Positions 44,882-53,341 of a DNA stretch of 64,000 nt are shown here, piece by piece. Both the position numbers and the translations under genes were made by a program. The stretch comes from Piscinibacter defluvii (GTDB lineage Bacteria; Pseudomonadota; Gammaproteobacteria; Burkholderiales; Burkholderiaceae_C). Under the pieces are notes generated by a model, which saw nothing but the letters and a program-made list of their open reading frames with translations, did not search any database and was not told where the DNA came from. The DNA lies in contig NZ_RCHJ01000016.1 of assembly GCF_004011805.1 (NCBI RefSeq), positions 1 to 64,000 of the forward strand, written 5' to 3'. Numbering within the stretch: position 1 is the stretch's first letter; each line of letters opens with the position of its first letter.

Positions 44882-47244
44882 GCAATGGGACCGTCGTCGG
44901 TGGCGTGATCTATGAGGTCGCGTACGACACGCGGCCGCTGATCGAAGGGCAGCGCCAGGCCAGCAAGTCGCTCGACCAGCTCGACACCGATTTCACCCAA
45001 GTCAACAAGGCTGCCAAGGTGCATGTAGCCGGACTGGCTCTGTCGGGAGTCGCCGCGCGCGAAGCGGCGCGGTCGACGGACGCGCTGTCGAATGCGAGCG
45101 TCAAGGCGGCCGCCGCTACCGAACGTCACTCGATCTCGTCGCGTCGCCTGATGGAGGCACTGCGCGGCAGCAAGGTCGCGCTTGCCGACGTCGCGACGAG
45201 CATTGCCACCGGCGAGGGGCTGATGCGCAGCGCAGGCGCTGCCGCGTCCGGCCTCGGCGCCGTCGTGCTCGCCGTCGGCACCGCCCTAGGCTCGCTCGCG
45301 CTCGGGTTCGTCAAAGGCCGCAAGGAGACCGAGGAGTTCAATCGCAGCCTGACGCTGACCGGCAACCTCTCCGGTATGACGGAAGGGCAGCTGAACGTGC
45401 TGGCCGGCCGGCTCGACAGCTTGGCCGGCATCACGCGCGGTCAGGCGGCCGAGGCGCTCAATCAGCTCGCGCAGGCAGGGGTGCGCGGCGGCGATGGGCT
45501 GGGCCGTGTCGCTGAGGCCGCGATCCGCCTCGAGCAGGCCGGCGGGCCCGCGGTCGCCGAGACGGTCAAGGCGTTTCAGTCGCTCGAGCGAGAGCCGGTG
45601 CAGGCAGCGCTCAAGTTGAACCAGGCGACCAACTTCCTGACTGTCGAGCTGTACCGCCAGATCAAGGCGCTCGACGAGCAGGGCAAGCACGCCGAGGCGG
45701 CGCGCGTCGCGCAAGAGGCCTTCGCTGATTCGATCCTCGAGCGCACGCCGAAGATCACGCAGAACCTCGGGTTGCTCGAGCGCGCTTGGCGGTCGGTGCG
45801 GGACGCCGCGCGCGAGGGCTGGGACGCACTGTTGAACGTTGGGCGCAAGGAGACGCCCGAGGACAAGATCGAAGCGATGCGCGCGCGCCTGGCGCTACTG
45901 CAGCGGCAAGAGGCTTCCGGTGGTCCAAAGACCATCGGCGGCCGCGCGACCGGATCCTATGGGCCGGAGGGCGCGGCGCAGCGTCGGGCCGAGATCGAGG
46001 ACCTGCAGCGCCAGCTCCGCGCGTACGAGCAGGCGGCCGGCTACGCGCGAGCCGCCGCTCAAGCGGACTCGGACCGTGCCGCAGCAGTCGAGGCGGCCTC
46101 GGATGCGGACAAGAAGGCAGGCGCGAACCGAAAGGCGAAGTTCGATGAGGCGCAGTACCTGCGCGAGCTGCAGATGCGCACGGCCGATGCGGAGGAGCGA
46201 GTCAACCTCGTCGAGCAGGAAGCGAACGCGCGAAACGACCAGCTGTTGAAGGAGGGCGTGCTCAGCTCGGAGAACTACGAGAAGGCGCGGGTGTTCATCG
46301 CCGAAGCGGCGGCCCAGGCCCGCGTCGAGGTTGCCAGGCGAGAGCGAGAACAGATCCTCGCCACCTTCGAAAAGGACGGCCGTGACATGGAGCGCCAGCG
46401 CGGCGAAAAGGCGAAGGCGGGCAACTTCGCGGAGGGAATCATCGCCGGCGGGTCGCAGGAGGACGCGACCGTCAACCAGTACCGCATGCGCAACGACCAA
46501 CTTAACGAGTTGCGCGCGGCCGACCTTCTGAGCGAGCAGCAGTATTCGGCCGCGATCGTCGCGAACGCCCAGCAAACGCAGCAGGCGCTCGCGGCAATCG
46601 CGCAGGCACGCTCCGACGCGGAGGTGCAAGCACAGATGACGACGCTCGCCGCGGTGTCCGGTGCAACCGACCAGCTGATGGGCGTGTTGCGCGCTGCCGG
46701 GAAGGAGCAGAGCGCTATCGGCAAGGCCGCCTTCCTGGCATCGAAGGCGCTCGCCGTCGCAGAGATCATCCTGAACGCCGAGGTCGGCGCGGCGAAGGCG
46801 ATGGGGCTGGGCCCGTACGGCATTCCCCTGGCCACCTACATTCGCGCCGCCGGCTATGCGAGCGCCGCGATGGTGGGCGGGCTTGCGATCGCGCAGGTCG
46901 CCGGCGGCCGGCAGTACGGCGGCCCGACGACCGCAGGGCAGCTCTATCGCGTCAATGAAGCAGGGAAGCCGGAGATGTTTACAGCGGCCAATGGCAACCA
47001 GTACATGCTGCCGACCGCGAACGGCAACGTCACTCCGGCGAACCAGGTCGGAAGCGGCGCGACGTGGACTATCAACATTCACAATGCGCCGCCAGGGACG
47101 ACAGCGACCGTCAATGAAAGCGCGCGGATCATTGAAATCGCTGTCGCTCGTGCCGAGGCGAACTTCGTCGATCAAGTCAGCAACAACATGGGGCCGCAGT
47201 GGGCAGCGTTGCGCAACGCGAGTAACCTCCAAGGGCGCCTATAA
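44878..47244 (+). CDS. Phage tail tape-measure protein
   Basis: A 788-residue protein of the lambda H / TMP_2 type. N-terminal helical region, then a conserved block around 150-300 (EEFNRSLTLTGNLSGMTEGQL, NQATNFLTVELYRQIKALDEQG). A long coiled coil follows (about 300-590), then hydrophobic segments near 640-680 and a C-terminal domain (YRVNEAGKPEMFTAANGNQYML). It sets tail length; at about 0.15 nm per residue the maximum is near 118 nm. Upstream tail-tube and assembly chaperone genes are missing. Confidence 0.85.
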   Translation: MSNGTVVGGVIYEVAYDTRPLIEGQRQASKSLDQLDTDFTQVNKAAKVHVAGLALSGVAAREAARSTDALSNASVKAAAATERHSISSRRLMEALRGSKVALADVATSIATGEGLMRSAGAAASGLGAVVLAVGTALGSLALGFVKGRKETEEFNRSLTLTGNLSGMTEGQLNVLAGRLDSLAGITRGQAAEALNQLAQAGVRGGDGLGRVAEAAIRLEQAGGPAVAETVKAFQSLEREPVQAALKLNQATNFLTVELYRQIKALDEQGKHAEAARVAQEAFADSILERTPKITQNLGLLERAWRSVRDAAREGWDALLNVGRKETPEDKIEAMRARLALLQRQEASGGPKTIGGRATGSYGPEGAAQRRAEIEDLQRQLRAYEQAAGYARAAAQADSDRAAAVEAASDADKKAGANRKAKFDEAQYLRELQMRTADAEERVNLVEQEANARNDQLLKEGVLSSENYEKARVFIAEAAAQARVEVARREREQILATFEKDGRDMERQRGEKAKAGNFAEGIIAGGSQEDATVNQYRMRNDQLNELRAADLLSEQQYSAAIVANAQQTQQALAAIAQARSDAEVQAQMTTLAAVSGATDQLMGVLRAAGKEQSAIGKAAFLASKALAVAEIILNAEVGAAKAMGLGPYGIPLATYIRAAGYASAAMVGGLAIAQVAGGRQYGGPTTAGQLYRVNEAGKPEMFTAANGNQYMLPTANGNVTPANQVGSGATWTINIHNAPPGTTATVNESARIIEIAVARAEANFVDQVSNNMGPQWAALRNASNLQGRL

Positions 47245-47256
47245 AGCGGAGGTCAA

Positions 47257-47502
47257 ATGCACGAGACGCTTGCGAGTGATGCCGGTCGCCACACGGCCAT
47301 CATGACACTCCTGGCCTGGGTGATCGCGCACGACGAGCGCATCAGCCTGGAGGACACTTCTTCCTTGCCGAAGGCGCTGATGAATGCTCTCCCGAGAGGG
47401 GCTCTTCCAGATGAGATGGAGGATCAATTTCGGGTTTCCGCGAGGGACTTCACGATGCAAGTCCTGCGCCTCGCGGCTTCTATGCGGCGTGGAGGCATCT
47501 AG
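47257..47502 (+). CDS. Hypothetical element protein, 81 aa
   Basis: A helical, acidic protein (IMTLLAWVIAHDERISLED) with GCGGAGG before its ATG. It lies 12 bases after the tape-measure gene. The function is unknown; the position would suit a minor tail protein, but no motif supports this. Confidence 0.6.
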   Translation: MHETLASDAGRHTAIMTLLAWVIAHDERISLEDTSSLPKALMNALPRGALPDEMEDQFRVSARDFTMQVLRLAASMRRGGI

Positions 47503-47505
47503 GGC

Positions 47506-47601
47506 ATGCGCGTGAGCCTAGTCGACAAGTTCGGCAGCAACAGCGGCCCGGTTTGGCATGCGCCCAGGGGCGCGAGCAACGTGCAATCTCGCCTCTCCTG
47601 A
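47506..47601 (+). CDS. 31-aa coupled small frame
   Basis: A tiny frame that starts three bases after the previous stop and whose TGA shares its last base with the next ATG. It has no domain. The tight coupling on both sides is the only support. Confidence 0.3.
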   Translation: MRVSLVDKFGSNSGPVWHAPRGASNVQSRLS

Positions 47602-48032
47602 TGCGCTCGCTGCTTGTGAGGGTCAAGCGGCTCGAGGAGGCTGTCGCTCGCGCGAAGTTGCGGGAGGCACAGAGGGCGGCGGAGCTAAGCCTGCCACTCG
47701 ATGAAGTCGAGACTCAGTTGCGACGCCAGGTGGCCATCTCGAAGCTGTTCGACTCGCTCGAGGCGAGCTACCCCGCCGACCCGTTCGACGCCGCAGGCTT
47801 GCCGCGGCTCACTACTTGGCAGAAGGTCGGGGCGGCCGCCGATCGCCTCATCGCCTGCCGCCACACCGACGTCGACCGGCGCGTGCTCGCCGCATTGCCG
47901 GCCGACGCCCTACGTGCCTTCGGCCACTCGGCGGAGGACTTCCTCGCCGCGGTGGGATTGCTGCACGCAGGGCCCGCCCTGGCACGCGGAGTCGAGCTCG
48001 ACGAAGAAAAGCGCGGGCCGCTCGCTGCCTAG
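47601..48032 (+). CDS. Hypothetical element protein, 143 aa
   Basis: A helical protein with a coiled-coil start (VRVKRLEEAVARAKLREAQRAAEL) and a compact helical C-terminal half (WQKVGAAADRLIACRHTDVD). No domain recognised. It probably belongs to the tail-side gene group. Confidence 0.55.
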   Translation: MRSLLVRVKRLEEAVARAKLREAQRAAELSLPLDEVETQLRRQVAISKLFDSLEASYPADPFDAAGLPRLTTWQKVGAAADRLIACRHTDVDRRVLAALPADALRAFGHSAEDFLAAVGLLHAGPALARGVELDEEKRGPLAA

Positions 48033-48043
48033 CATCCGGGCGC

Positions 48044-48493
48044 ATGCCCAGCAGCTGCGCAGCGATGGAGACGGACCCCCACCTAGGCGATTCTGCAGTC
48101 GAGGCGGAGAACGAAGTCGACCCCTACTGCTACCCGGTGCATCGCCAGGTGCCAGCTGCCGGCGCACCGCGGCCTGAAAGCGTGGCGCCGCGCTGGATCT
48201 TCGAACTTGCCTCCTCGAACATCAAGATCGCGCGCTTCGATCCGCACCCGGGCAAGGCGCGCTCAACAGGCAGTGGTCCGCCACTTCGCACCTTCACCCT
48301 GGCCCTGCGCGAGGCCGGCGCGACACGATGCATGGGTGGCCAGTACCCCAGCGATCGCTGGACGGCAGAGCGCGAGGAGAAGGAAAGGGCACGACGGGCG
48401 AGGCAGCGCCCGCCGCGTCCGCCGAAGGGTGCGAAGACTCGCGGCAGGAAGCTGTTCGACCTGATCGGCAACAGCTTCGACTTCGACGTCTGA
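48044..48493 (+). CDS. Hypothetical element protein, 149 aa
   Basis: The conserved-looking part is APRWIFELASSNIKIARFDPHPG with a basic, Arg/Pro-rich C-terminus (about 115-140) that could contact nucleic acid. An ATG at 48065 is an alternative start. The function is unknown. Confidence 0.5.
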   Translation: MPSSCAAMETDPHLGDSAVEAENEVDPYCYPVHRQVPAAGAPRPESVAPRWIFELASSNIKIARFDPHPGKARSTGSGPPLRTFTLALREAGATRCMGGQYPSDRWTAEREEKERARRARQRPPRPPKGAKTRGRKLFDLIGNSFDFDV

Positions 48494-48495
48494 CC

Positions 48496-48705
48496 GTGAA
48501 GCCCCTTGCATGGTTCACGCTGATGCTGTGCGCCGTCGCAGCGCATCGCCTCCTACGCTGGGACGTGCTAGTGGACCAAGACCGCGCCCGGCTCGATCGG
48601 CTGTTCGGCGCGAGCCCCAGGCACCGCGACATCGCCGAGGATTTCGCTCGCCTCTCGGTGCTGGGCGACCTGGGATTCGCCGCGGTCTCCGCCATGCTGC
48701 TGTAA
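48496..48705 (+). CDS. Small membrane protein, 69 aa
   Basis: A GTG start two bases after the previous stop. One N-terminal hydrophobic segment (PLAWFTLMLCAVAAHRLL) and a second weak one at the C-terminus (VLGDLGFAAVSAMLL). It might be holin-like, but no lysis gene accompanies it. Confidence 0.45.
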   Translation: MKPLAWFTLMLCAVAAHRLLRWDVLVDQDRARLDRLFGASPRHRDIAEDFARLSVLGDLGFAAVSAMLL

Positions 48706-48838
48706 CCGGCGTCCACCCGTTAGGCTGCAATTCGAGCAGCGTGACGAACGCTGCAGACCCGCCATCTGTGCGAGTTGCTTTCTCGCCAGCCGATGCAAGA
48801 CCCCCGGAATGGCCCCCCTCGCGACCGAAGCGCGCCCG

Positions 48839-49054
48839 TTAGGGCAGGCGTTCGGCGTAGAGCATGACGAACCCCTCGCCCTTGATTCGCACGGAGCGCC
48901 TCCCAGCCGGTGCCGGCGGTGGCCGCCTCCCGACGCGTCGGTGCCCGCCCGGCGTTCGAACGTCGTTCGCGGCGGGGATCGGACCGAAGCCGCGACCGTC
49001 GAGGGACTCGGCCTGCCGCTGGCTGATGTCCTCTGCCGTGCTTGTCCACCCCAT
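48839..49054 (-). CDS. Hypothetical small protein on opposite strand, 71 aa
   Basis: The start ATG at 49054 is preceded by GGGGAG at good spacing. The N-terminus (STAEDISQRQAESLDGRG) and C-terminus (IKGEGFVMLYAERLP) look like real protein, the middle is Arg/Pro-rich. It is opposite to the main element operon, as accessory cargo often is. The function is unknown. Confidence 0.4.
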   Translation of the reverse strand: MGWTSTAEDISQRQAESLDGRGFGPIPAANDVRTPGGHRRVGRRPPPAPAGRRSVRIKGEGFVMLYAERLP

Positions 49055-49136
49055 CGACGCACTCCCCGGTACAGGCCTCGTCAGAGCTGGCTGGGCGCAG
49101 CAAGTTCCGGCAGCGTTCAGGGGTAGGGTGGGCAGA

Positions 49137-49376
49137 TCAGTAGGGGCTCAGCGGTGGCAACCGCTCGAGGTCGTCGTCAGCGCCTGGCTCGCGCTCGAAG
49201 CAGCAGCAGACCTTGCCGGCGCCGCCCTGACCCGGGAGGCAATTCGGACAGGCGCAGGCGACGCTGTAGGTGCCCGGGAAGCGCATGCTCGGCGCCATGT
49301 CGACCCAGTGGCAGCACTCGCAGCGCCGGGCGTGGTCGCGCAGGTAGGGCGAGGTGATCAGGGGCAGGCCGGCCAT
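49137..49376 (-). CDS. Cys-rich possible zinc protein, 79 aa
   Basis: Eight or more cysteines, including CECC near residue 19 and CACPNC around 41-46, suggest one or two metal sites. The start has no strong ribosome site. It is the last gene before attR; the stretch 49377-49952 contains attR, the tRNA's terminator, a tandem repeat and no gene I can support. Confidence 0.5.
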   Translation of the reverse strand: MAGLPLITSPYLRDHARRCECCHWVDMAPSMRFPGTYSVACACPNCLPGQGGAGKVCCCFEREPGADDDLERLPPLSPY

Positions 49377-49714
49377 GCGCCGAGTCTTGCAGGCAGGTGG
49401 CTCATAGAGTGAGACACCGGGCCATCCTCGATCAAGCTACAGAGTGGCACAGCGGAGAACGTCGTCCCAGCTTCAACTGTCGCTGCGCCTGCGGCGCAAG
49501 GTCTGACGATCGCGCAACTGACTGAGCCGTCGAGTCCCCGGGGCAGCGCCCTGGCCGACGCTGGGCAGGCGCCAGCGGTGTCGCCCGGGCAAGACGGCGC
49601 AAGCGCGCCTCCGGATTCACCGCGGCAGACTGGGGGCACGGCGGGGGGAATCACCAGTCCTTGATCTAGTGGAAACCAAGCAACGGCCTGCATTTCCGCT
49701 GAACATTCATCCGA

Positions 49715-49728
49715 CTCCGACTCCGCCA
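49715..49728. other. attR of the tRNA-Ser element
   Basis: Exact second copy of the 14-base tRNA-Ser end CTCCGACTCCGCCA. The perfect hairpin at 49750 follows 21 bases later, as a native tRNA terminator would. This fixes the right edge of the element. Confidence 0.85.
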
Positions 49729-49749
49729 CACACAAGTTGTGCAGATCGA

Positions 49750-49771
49750 GACGGGCCCCGCGGGGCCCGTC
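49750..49771. terminator. Probable native tRNA-Ser terminator displaced by the element
   Basis: A 22-base perfect palindrome, GACGGGCCCCG joined to its reverse complement, followed by GCTGTTTCTG. Before integration it would have stood 21 bases behind the tRNA. Confidence 0.7.
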
Positions 49772-49842
49772 GCTGTTTCTGCCATCCCCTGGATCAGGCC
49801 AAGCGCCAAGGGCGCGAGGGCGGTCGCGTATACGGCCGATTG

Positions 49843-49914
49843 TCCGCACAGTTGCCATCGTCCGCACAGTTGCCATCGTCCGCACAGTTGCCATCGTCCG
49901 CACAGTTGCCATCC
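49843..49914. repeat. Tandem repeat, four units of 18 bp
   Basis: Four head-to-tail copies of TCCGCACAGTTGCCATCG; the last differs only in its final base. Copy number in perfect tandems like this varies between strains. It is followed at 49919-49945 by an AT-rich stretch resembling half of a Xer dif site. It lies downstream of the AraC gene and outside attR. Confidence 0.95.
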
Positions 49915-49952
49915 ACATGAGTTTACATAATATACATCGTAGCGCATTTTGA

Positions 49953-50747
49953 TCAGGTACCGAAGCCGTTGCCAGCCGCGCTCGGCACACGAACGGCCGT
50001 CGGCTCGATGCCGAACATGCGCTTGTGCGTTCGGGCCAGGTGCGCGGAATCGGCGAACCCCGCCTCGTGGGCCGCCTGGGTCCAGGTGGCGCCGGCCGCC
50101 GCAGACTCGATGGCGACGTTGATGCGCTGCCACAGCACGTAGGCGCGGAACGAGCATCCGGTCTGCAGGGCGAACAAGTGGCGGAAGCGGCTGGCGGACA
50201 GCGTGGCCGCATCGGCCGCGGCGTCGAGGGTGATCGGCTCGCGGATGTGCGTGCGGATGTACACGAGCGCGCGCGCCAGGCGGGTGTCGATCGAACGGTC
50301 GACTTCCGTCGTTGCCCCGGACAGCCTCGCCAGCACCTGCGCCGCGATGTCGGCCATGGTCTCTCGCTGCGGCGTGGCTGCGAGGGCTTCGAACAGGCTG
50401 TGCGCTGCGGCGCGGCCATCTGCCACGGGAAGCGCAGCGACGGCGTCCGCGCCGAAGCGTTGCGTCAGCGCTCGTCCAGCACGGCTCTCCGGCTCCACGA
50501 ACAGGTGCGCCATTGGCTGGGCAACGGTGTCGAACTGATGGGGCCGGTGGCTCGGCACGAAGGCCGCGTCGAAGGCCTGCCAGGCCCCGCTGGCGTCCGT
50601 CCTGAAGCGAACCTGGCCGGTCGGAACCACCACGATCTGATGGGCGTGGTGATCGTGCCATTCGGTGCGCCCCTGTCCGCGCCCGATCCAGAGGCTGCCG
50701 CCCGGCCAGAAGTAGATGCGCCCGGTCGAGGCGTTGGTGCGCGACAT
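49953..50747 (-). CDS. AraC-family transcriptional regulator
   Basis: A 264-residue regulator. N-terminal cupin-like sensing domain (about 10-110, HHAHQIVVVPTGQVRF) and two C-terminal helix-turn-helix units (about 165-255: LDAAADAATLSASRFRHLF, WTQAAHEAGFADSAHLARTHKRMFG). A GTG at 50801 would add 18 residues. It is divergent from the DUF3703 gene, which it may regulate. Confidence 0.9.
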   Translation of the reverse strand: MSRTNASTGRIYFWPGGSLWIGRGQGRTEWHDHHAHQIVVVPTGQVRFRTDASGAWQAFDAAFVPSHRPHQFDTVAQPMAHLFVEPESRAGRALTQRFGADAVAALPVADGRAAAHSLFEALAATPQRETMADIAAQVLARLSGATTEVDRSIDTRLARALVYIRTHIREPITLDAAADAATLSASRFRHLFALQTGCSFRAYVLWQRINVAIESAAAGATWTQAAHEAGFADSAHLARTHKRMFGIEPTAVRVPSAAGNGFGT

Positions 50748-50900
50748 CCACCCTGCCGGGCCACCCGCCTCGGCTGCCTTGCCGCCGCGCGGCTTCGTCA
50801 CCGCGGCGCCCCCTGCAAGTCAGCCGTTTCGTTCAAGTCCGTGCGCGCCCGGCTCCACAGAATCCCGTCCATCCCGAGTGCTTGTTTGTGGAGTCGCACG

Positions 50901-51266
50901 ATGAACCTTTCCCTTCGATTCGCCCGGCGCATCCGCCCCTTCGTCCAGTACGAGCTCGACGCCGCCACGCGCCACGAGTCCCGCGGCGAGTTCGCCTCGG
51001 CCTTTGTCCGCCTCGAGCGTGCCCATGTGCTCGGCCAGGCATCGACCGTCGAGCACGTGCGCGTGCACTGGGCGATGTTCTGCTGGGCCCTTCGGCAGCA
51101 GGTGACGGTCGAAGCCATCGGTCAGGCGTGGCGCATGGTCGGCGCCTTCACGAAGACCTGGCTCTGGGTGCCGCTCGGCAACACCGGCGGCAGCAACGTC
51201 AGCGGCTTCGAGCCGATGCCGATCGCGCCGGACCTGCAGCGCCTCATCGACCTGGCGCGTCGCTAG
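50901..51266 (+). CDS. DUF3703 family protein
   Basis: A 121-residue soluble protein with the DUF3703 pattern (ESRGEFASAFVRLERAHVLGQAS, HVRVHWAMFCWALRQ, NTGGSNVSGFEPMPI). Its biochemical role is unknown; I recall such genes beside metal and redox loci. It is divergent from the AraC regulator and 71 bases before the lipoprotein gene. Confidence 0.85.
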   Translation: MNLSLRFARRIRPFVQYELDAATRHESRGEFASAFVRLERAHVLGQASTVEHVRVHWAMFCWALRQQVTVEAIGQAWRMVGAFTKTWLWVPLGNTGGSNVSGFEPMPIAPDLQRLIDLARR

Positions 51267-51337
51267 CCCCGACCCGCCATCGCCCCGCCGCTGCGGCCGC
51301 CCGCCCTTCCCTTCGCCCATTCAACGGACCTGCACCC

Positions 51338-51790
51338 ATGTTCCCTCGCATCCCCATGGCGGTTGTCGCCGCCCTCGCCTCCACCCTTCTGGCCGCGGCC
51401 TGCGCCACCCCTCAAGACCTCGACCTGACTCTGCAGCACGCCAGCACGCAAGGCAAGTTCATGGTCGGCCTGCAGCCGCCGGCCACCGGACCGGCCGTCA
51501 ACCGGATGCAGGCCTGGCTGCTGCGCGTGACGGCACCCGACGGCACGCCGGTGTCGCACGCGTCGGTCAGCGTCGACGGCGGCATGCCGCAACACGGGCA
51601 CGGCCTGCCGACCCGACCGCGAGTGACGCGCGAACTCGGCCCCGGGGTCTACGCCCTCGAAGGCATGAAGTTCAGCATGACCGGCTGGTGGGACCTGCGG
51701 CTGAACATCGCGGCGGACGGCGTGGCCGACACCGCGGTGTTCAACATCGTCCTCACCGACTCCGGCCTGCAGCGCCCGGTCGCGCCATGA
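51338..51790 (+). CDS. FixH/YtkA-like lipoprotein
   Basis: A 150-residue envelope lipoprotein: signal sequence with lipobox LLAAAC (Cys near 22), then an immunoglobulin-like domain of the FixH/YtkA type (LLRVTAPDGTPVSHASVSVDGGMPQHGHGL). Met/His-containing segments such as MPQHGHG may bind copper. It overlaps the MauG-type peroxidase gene in ATGA, so the two probably act together in the periplasm. Confidence 0.8.
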   Translation: MFPRIPMAVVAALASTLLAAACATPQDLDLTLQHASTQGKFMVGLQPPATGPAVNRMQAWLLRVTAPDGTPVSHASVSVDGGMPQHGHGLPTRPRVTRELGPGVYALEGMKFSMTGWWDLRLNIAADGVADTAVFNIVLTDSGLQRPVAP

Positions 51791-53070
51791 GGCCGCGTCT
51801 GCGTGCTGCGGCGGGCGCAGCGCTCGCGCTGGCGGCCGGCGTGCTGGGCCTGGTGGCAGCGGCCTGGTCGGGGCCAGCCGACATGCCTCGCCACGACGCC
51901 TGGACCGCGGCCGAGAAGGCCACCCTCGCGTCGATGCAGCTGTCGCGCCTGGCCGAGCTGCCGGCCGCCCCCTCGAACGCGGTCGAGGCGCGCGCCGAGG
52001 CCGTCGCGCTGGGCCGACGCCTGTTTTCGGACACTCGGCTGTCGGGCAACGGCCAGGTGGCCTGTGCCACCTGCCATGACCCGCAACGCGAGTTCCAGGA
52101 TGGCCGGCCGGTGGGCCAGGGCGTGGCGACGGGGCGCCGGCGCACGATGCCGATTGCCGCCGCGGGCCACGGACCGTGGCTGTTCTGGGACGGACGCAAG
52201 GACAGCCTGTGGTCGCAGGCGCTCGGTCCGCTGGAGGACGCGGCCGAGCACGGCGCGAACCGCGTCCAGCTGGTGCGCCTGCTCGGCACCCATTACCGGG
52301 CCGAGTACGAGGCACTGTTCGGCCCCTTCCCTTCGCTGCAGGACCTGCCCGTGCGCGCCAGCCCGCTGGGCAGCCGCGCCGAACGCGAGGCCTGGGCGGC
52401 CATGCCGCCGGCGCAGCGCGAGTCCGTCAACCGCGCGTTCGCGAACCTGGGCAAGGCGATCGCGGCCTACGAACGAACCGTTCGCTACGAGGAGTCCCGC
52501 TTCGACCGCTACGTCGCCGCGGTGCTGCGGGGCGACGCCGCCGGGCAGCAGGTGCTGTCGGCGCAGGAAGTGGCCGGACTGCGCGTCTTCATCGGCCCCG
52601 GTCAGTGCGCTACCTGTCACAACGGGCCGCTGCTGACGGACCAGCACTTCCACAACACCGGTGTGCCGCTGCGCGAACCGTCGCGCCCGGACCGTGGTCG
52701 CACCCAGGCGGTGGCCGCGGTCCTGGCCGACGAGTTCAACTGCCGCGGAATCTACAGCGACGATCCGCGCGCGTCCTGCGCGGAACTGGACTTCCTCGCG
52801 ACGGACGACCCGGCGATGGAGGGCGCGTTCAAGACGCCCAGCCTGCGACACCTTGCCGGTCGGGCGCCCTACATGCATGCCGGGCAGTTCGGCACGCTCG
52901 AGGAGGTCGTGGCGCACTATCGCCGCGCACCGCCGGCGGCGACGGGGCGATCGGAGCTGCTGCAGAGCGGCAGCGCCCACGGCGTGCGGATCCCGATCCG
53001 CCTGGCGGACGCCCAGGCACGCGACCTGGTCGCCTTCCTCCGGTCCCTCGGCCCGGTGCCGGCGCCGTAG
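51787..53070 (+). CDS. Di-haem cytochrome c peroxidase (MauG/CCP type)
   Basis: A 427-residue periplasmic di-haem protein. Signal/anchor segment at 1-28; haem motifs CATCH at 93-97 and CATCH at about 274-278; the family block FWDGRKDSLWSQALGPLED at about 136-154. It either removes hydrogen peroxide with electrons from cytochromes or, as in MauG, oxidises a partner protein. Coupled to the lipoprotein gene upstream. Confidence 0.92.
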   Translation: MRPRLRAAAGAALALAAGVLGLVAAAWSGPADMPRHDAWTAAEKATLASMQLSRLAELPAAPSNAVEARAEAVALGRRLFSDTRLSGNGQVACATCHDPQREFQDGRPVGQGVATGRRRTMPIAAAGHGPWLFWDGRKDSLWSQALGPLEDAAEHGANRVQLVRLLGTHYRAEYEALFGPFPSLQDLPVRASPLGSRAEREAWAAMPPAQRESVNRAFANLGKAIAAYERTVRYEESRFDRYVAAVLRGDAAGQQVLSAQEVAGLRVFIGPGQCATCHNGPLLTDQHFHNTGVPLREPSRPDRGRTQAVAAVLADEFNCRGIYSDDPRASCAELDFLATDDPAMEGAFKTPSLRHLAGRAPYMHAGQFGTLEEVVAHYRRAPPAATGRSELLQSGSAHGVRIPIRLADAQARDLVAFLRSLGPVPAP

Positions 53071-53097
53071 CATCGGGCGTGGCCGGGATGCGGCACG

Positions 53098-53325
53098 TCA
53101 GTCGTCGCGCACCAGCCGGTCCACCGCACGCCGGGCCAGCGGCGTCACCAGAAGCACCGCCGGGAACGCCAGCGGCCACGCGGTGAGCCAGGCGCCGGCC
53201 CAGGACAGTGCGAAGCCCGCGCCGACGCCCACCGCTCGCACCGTGGCGATGCCCGAGACGAGCAGCGACATCAGCCCGGACAGCAGCAGCCCGAACAGGA
53301 CGGGGCCGAATCTGCGTGGGAACAT
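53098..53325 (-). CDS. DUF2798 family small membrane protein
   Basis: A 75-residue inner-membrane protein with two predicted helices (FGLLLSGLMSLLVSGIATV, AWLTAWPLAFPAVLLVTPLA), matching DUF2798. Unknown function. Last gene of the leftward operon that begins at the MerR-type promoter 54522-54552. Confidence 0.8.
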   Translation of the reverse strand: MFPRRFGPVLFGLLLSGLMSLLVSGIATVRAVGVGAGFALSWAGAWLTAWPLAFPAVLLVTPLARRAVDRLVRDD

Positions 53326-53341
53326 GGTCGGGCCTCCCGGC

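Larger units (their letters stand above)
35320..49728. mobile_element. 14.4-kb integrated phage-satellite-like element
   Basis: Bounded by the 14-bp repeat of the tRNA-Ser 3' end. Gene order: integrase, two hypothetical genes, AlpA-like regulator, small genes, initiator-like protein, DnaB helicase, SSB-like protein, hypotheticals, TerS-like protein, gp10-like protein, tape-measure protein, small genes and two opposite-strand genes at the end. No large terminase, portal, capsid, tail tube, lysis or repressor gene of a full phage is seen. The whole block except the last genes is transcribed rightward with many overlapping start/stop pairs. Confidence 0.8.

Noticed and set aside
49843-49914. Possible CRISPR array
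   Set aside because: Units are contiguous 18-mers without spacers and no cas genes are near; it is a plain tandem repeat.
49666-50751. A 361-codon minus-strand frame across the tandem repeat
   Set aside because: It runs through attR-side intergenic DNA and overlaps the AraC gene in another frame; the 18-bp repeat gives artificial GRWQLC repeats.
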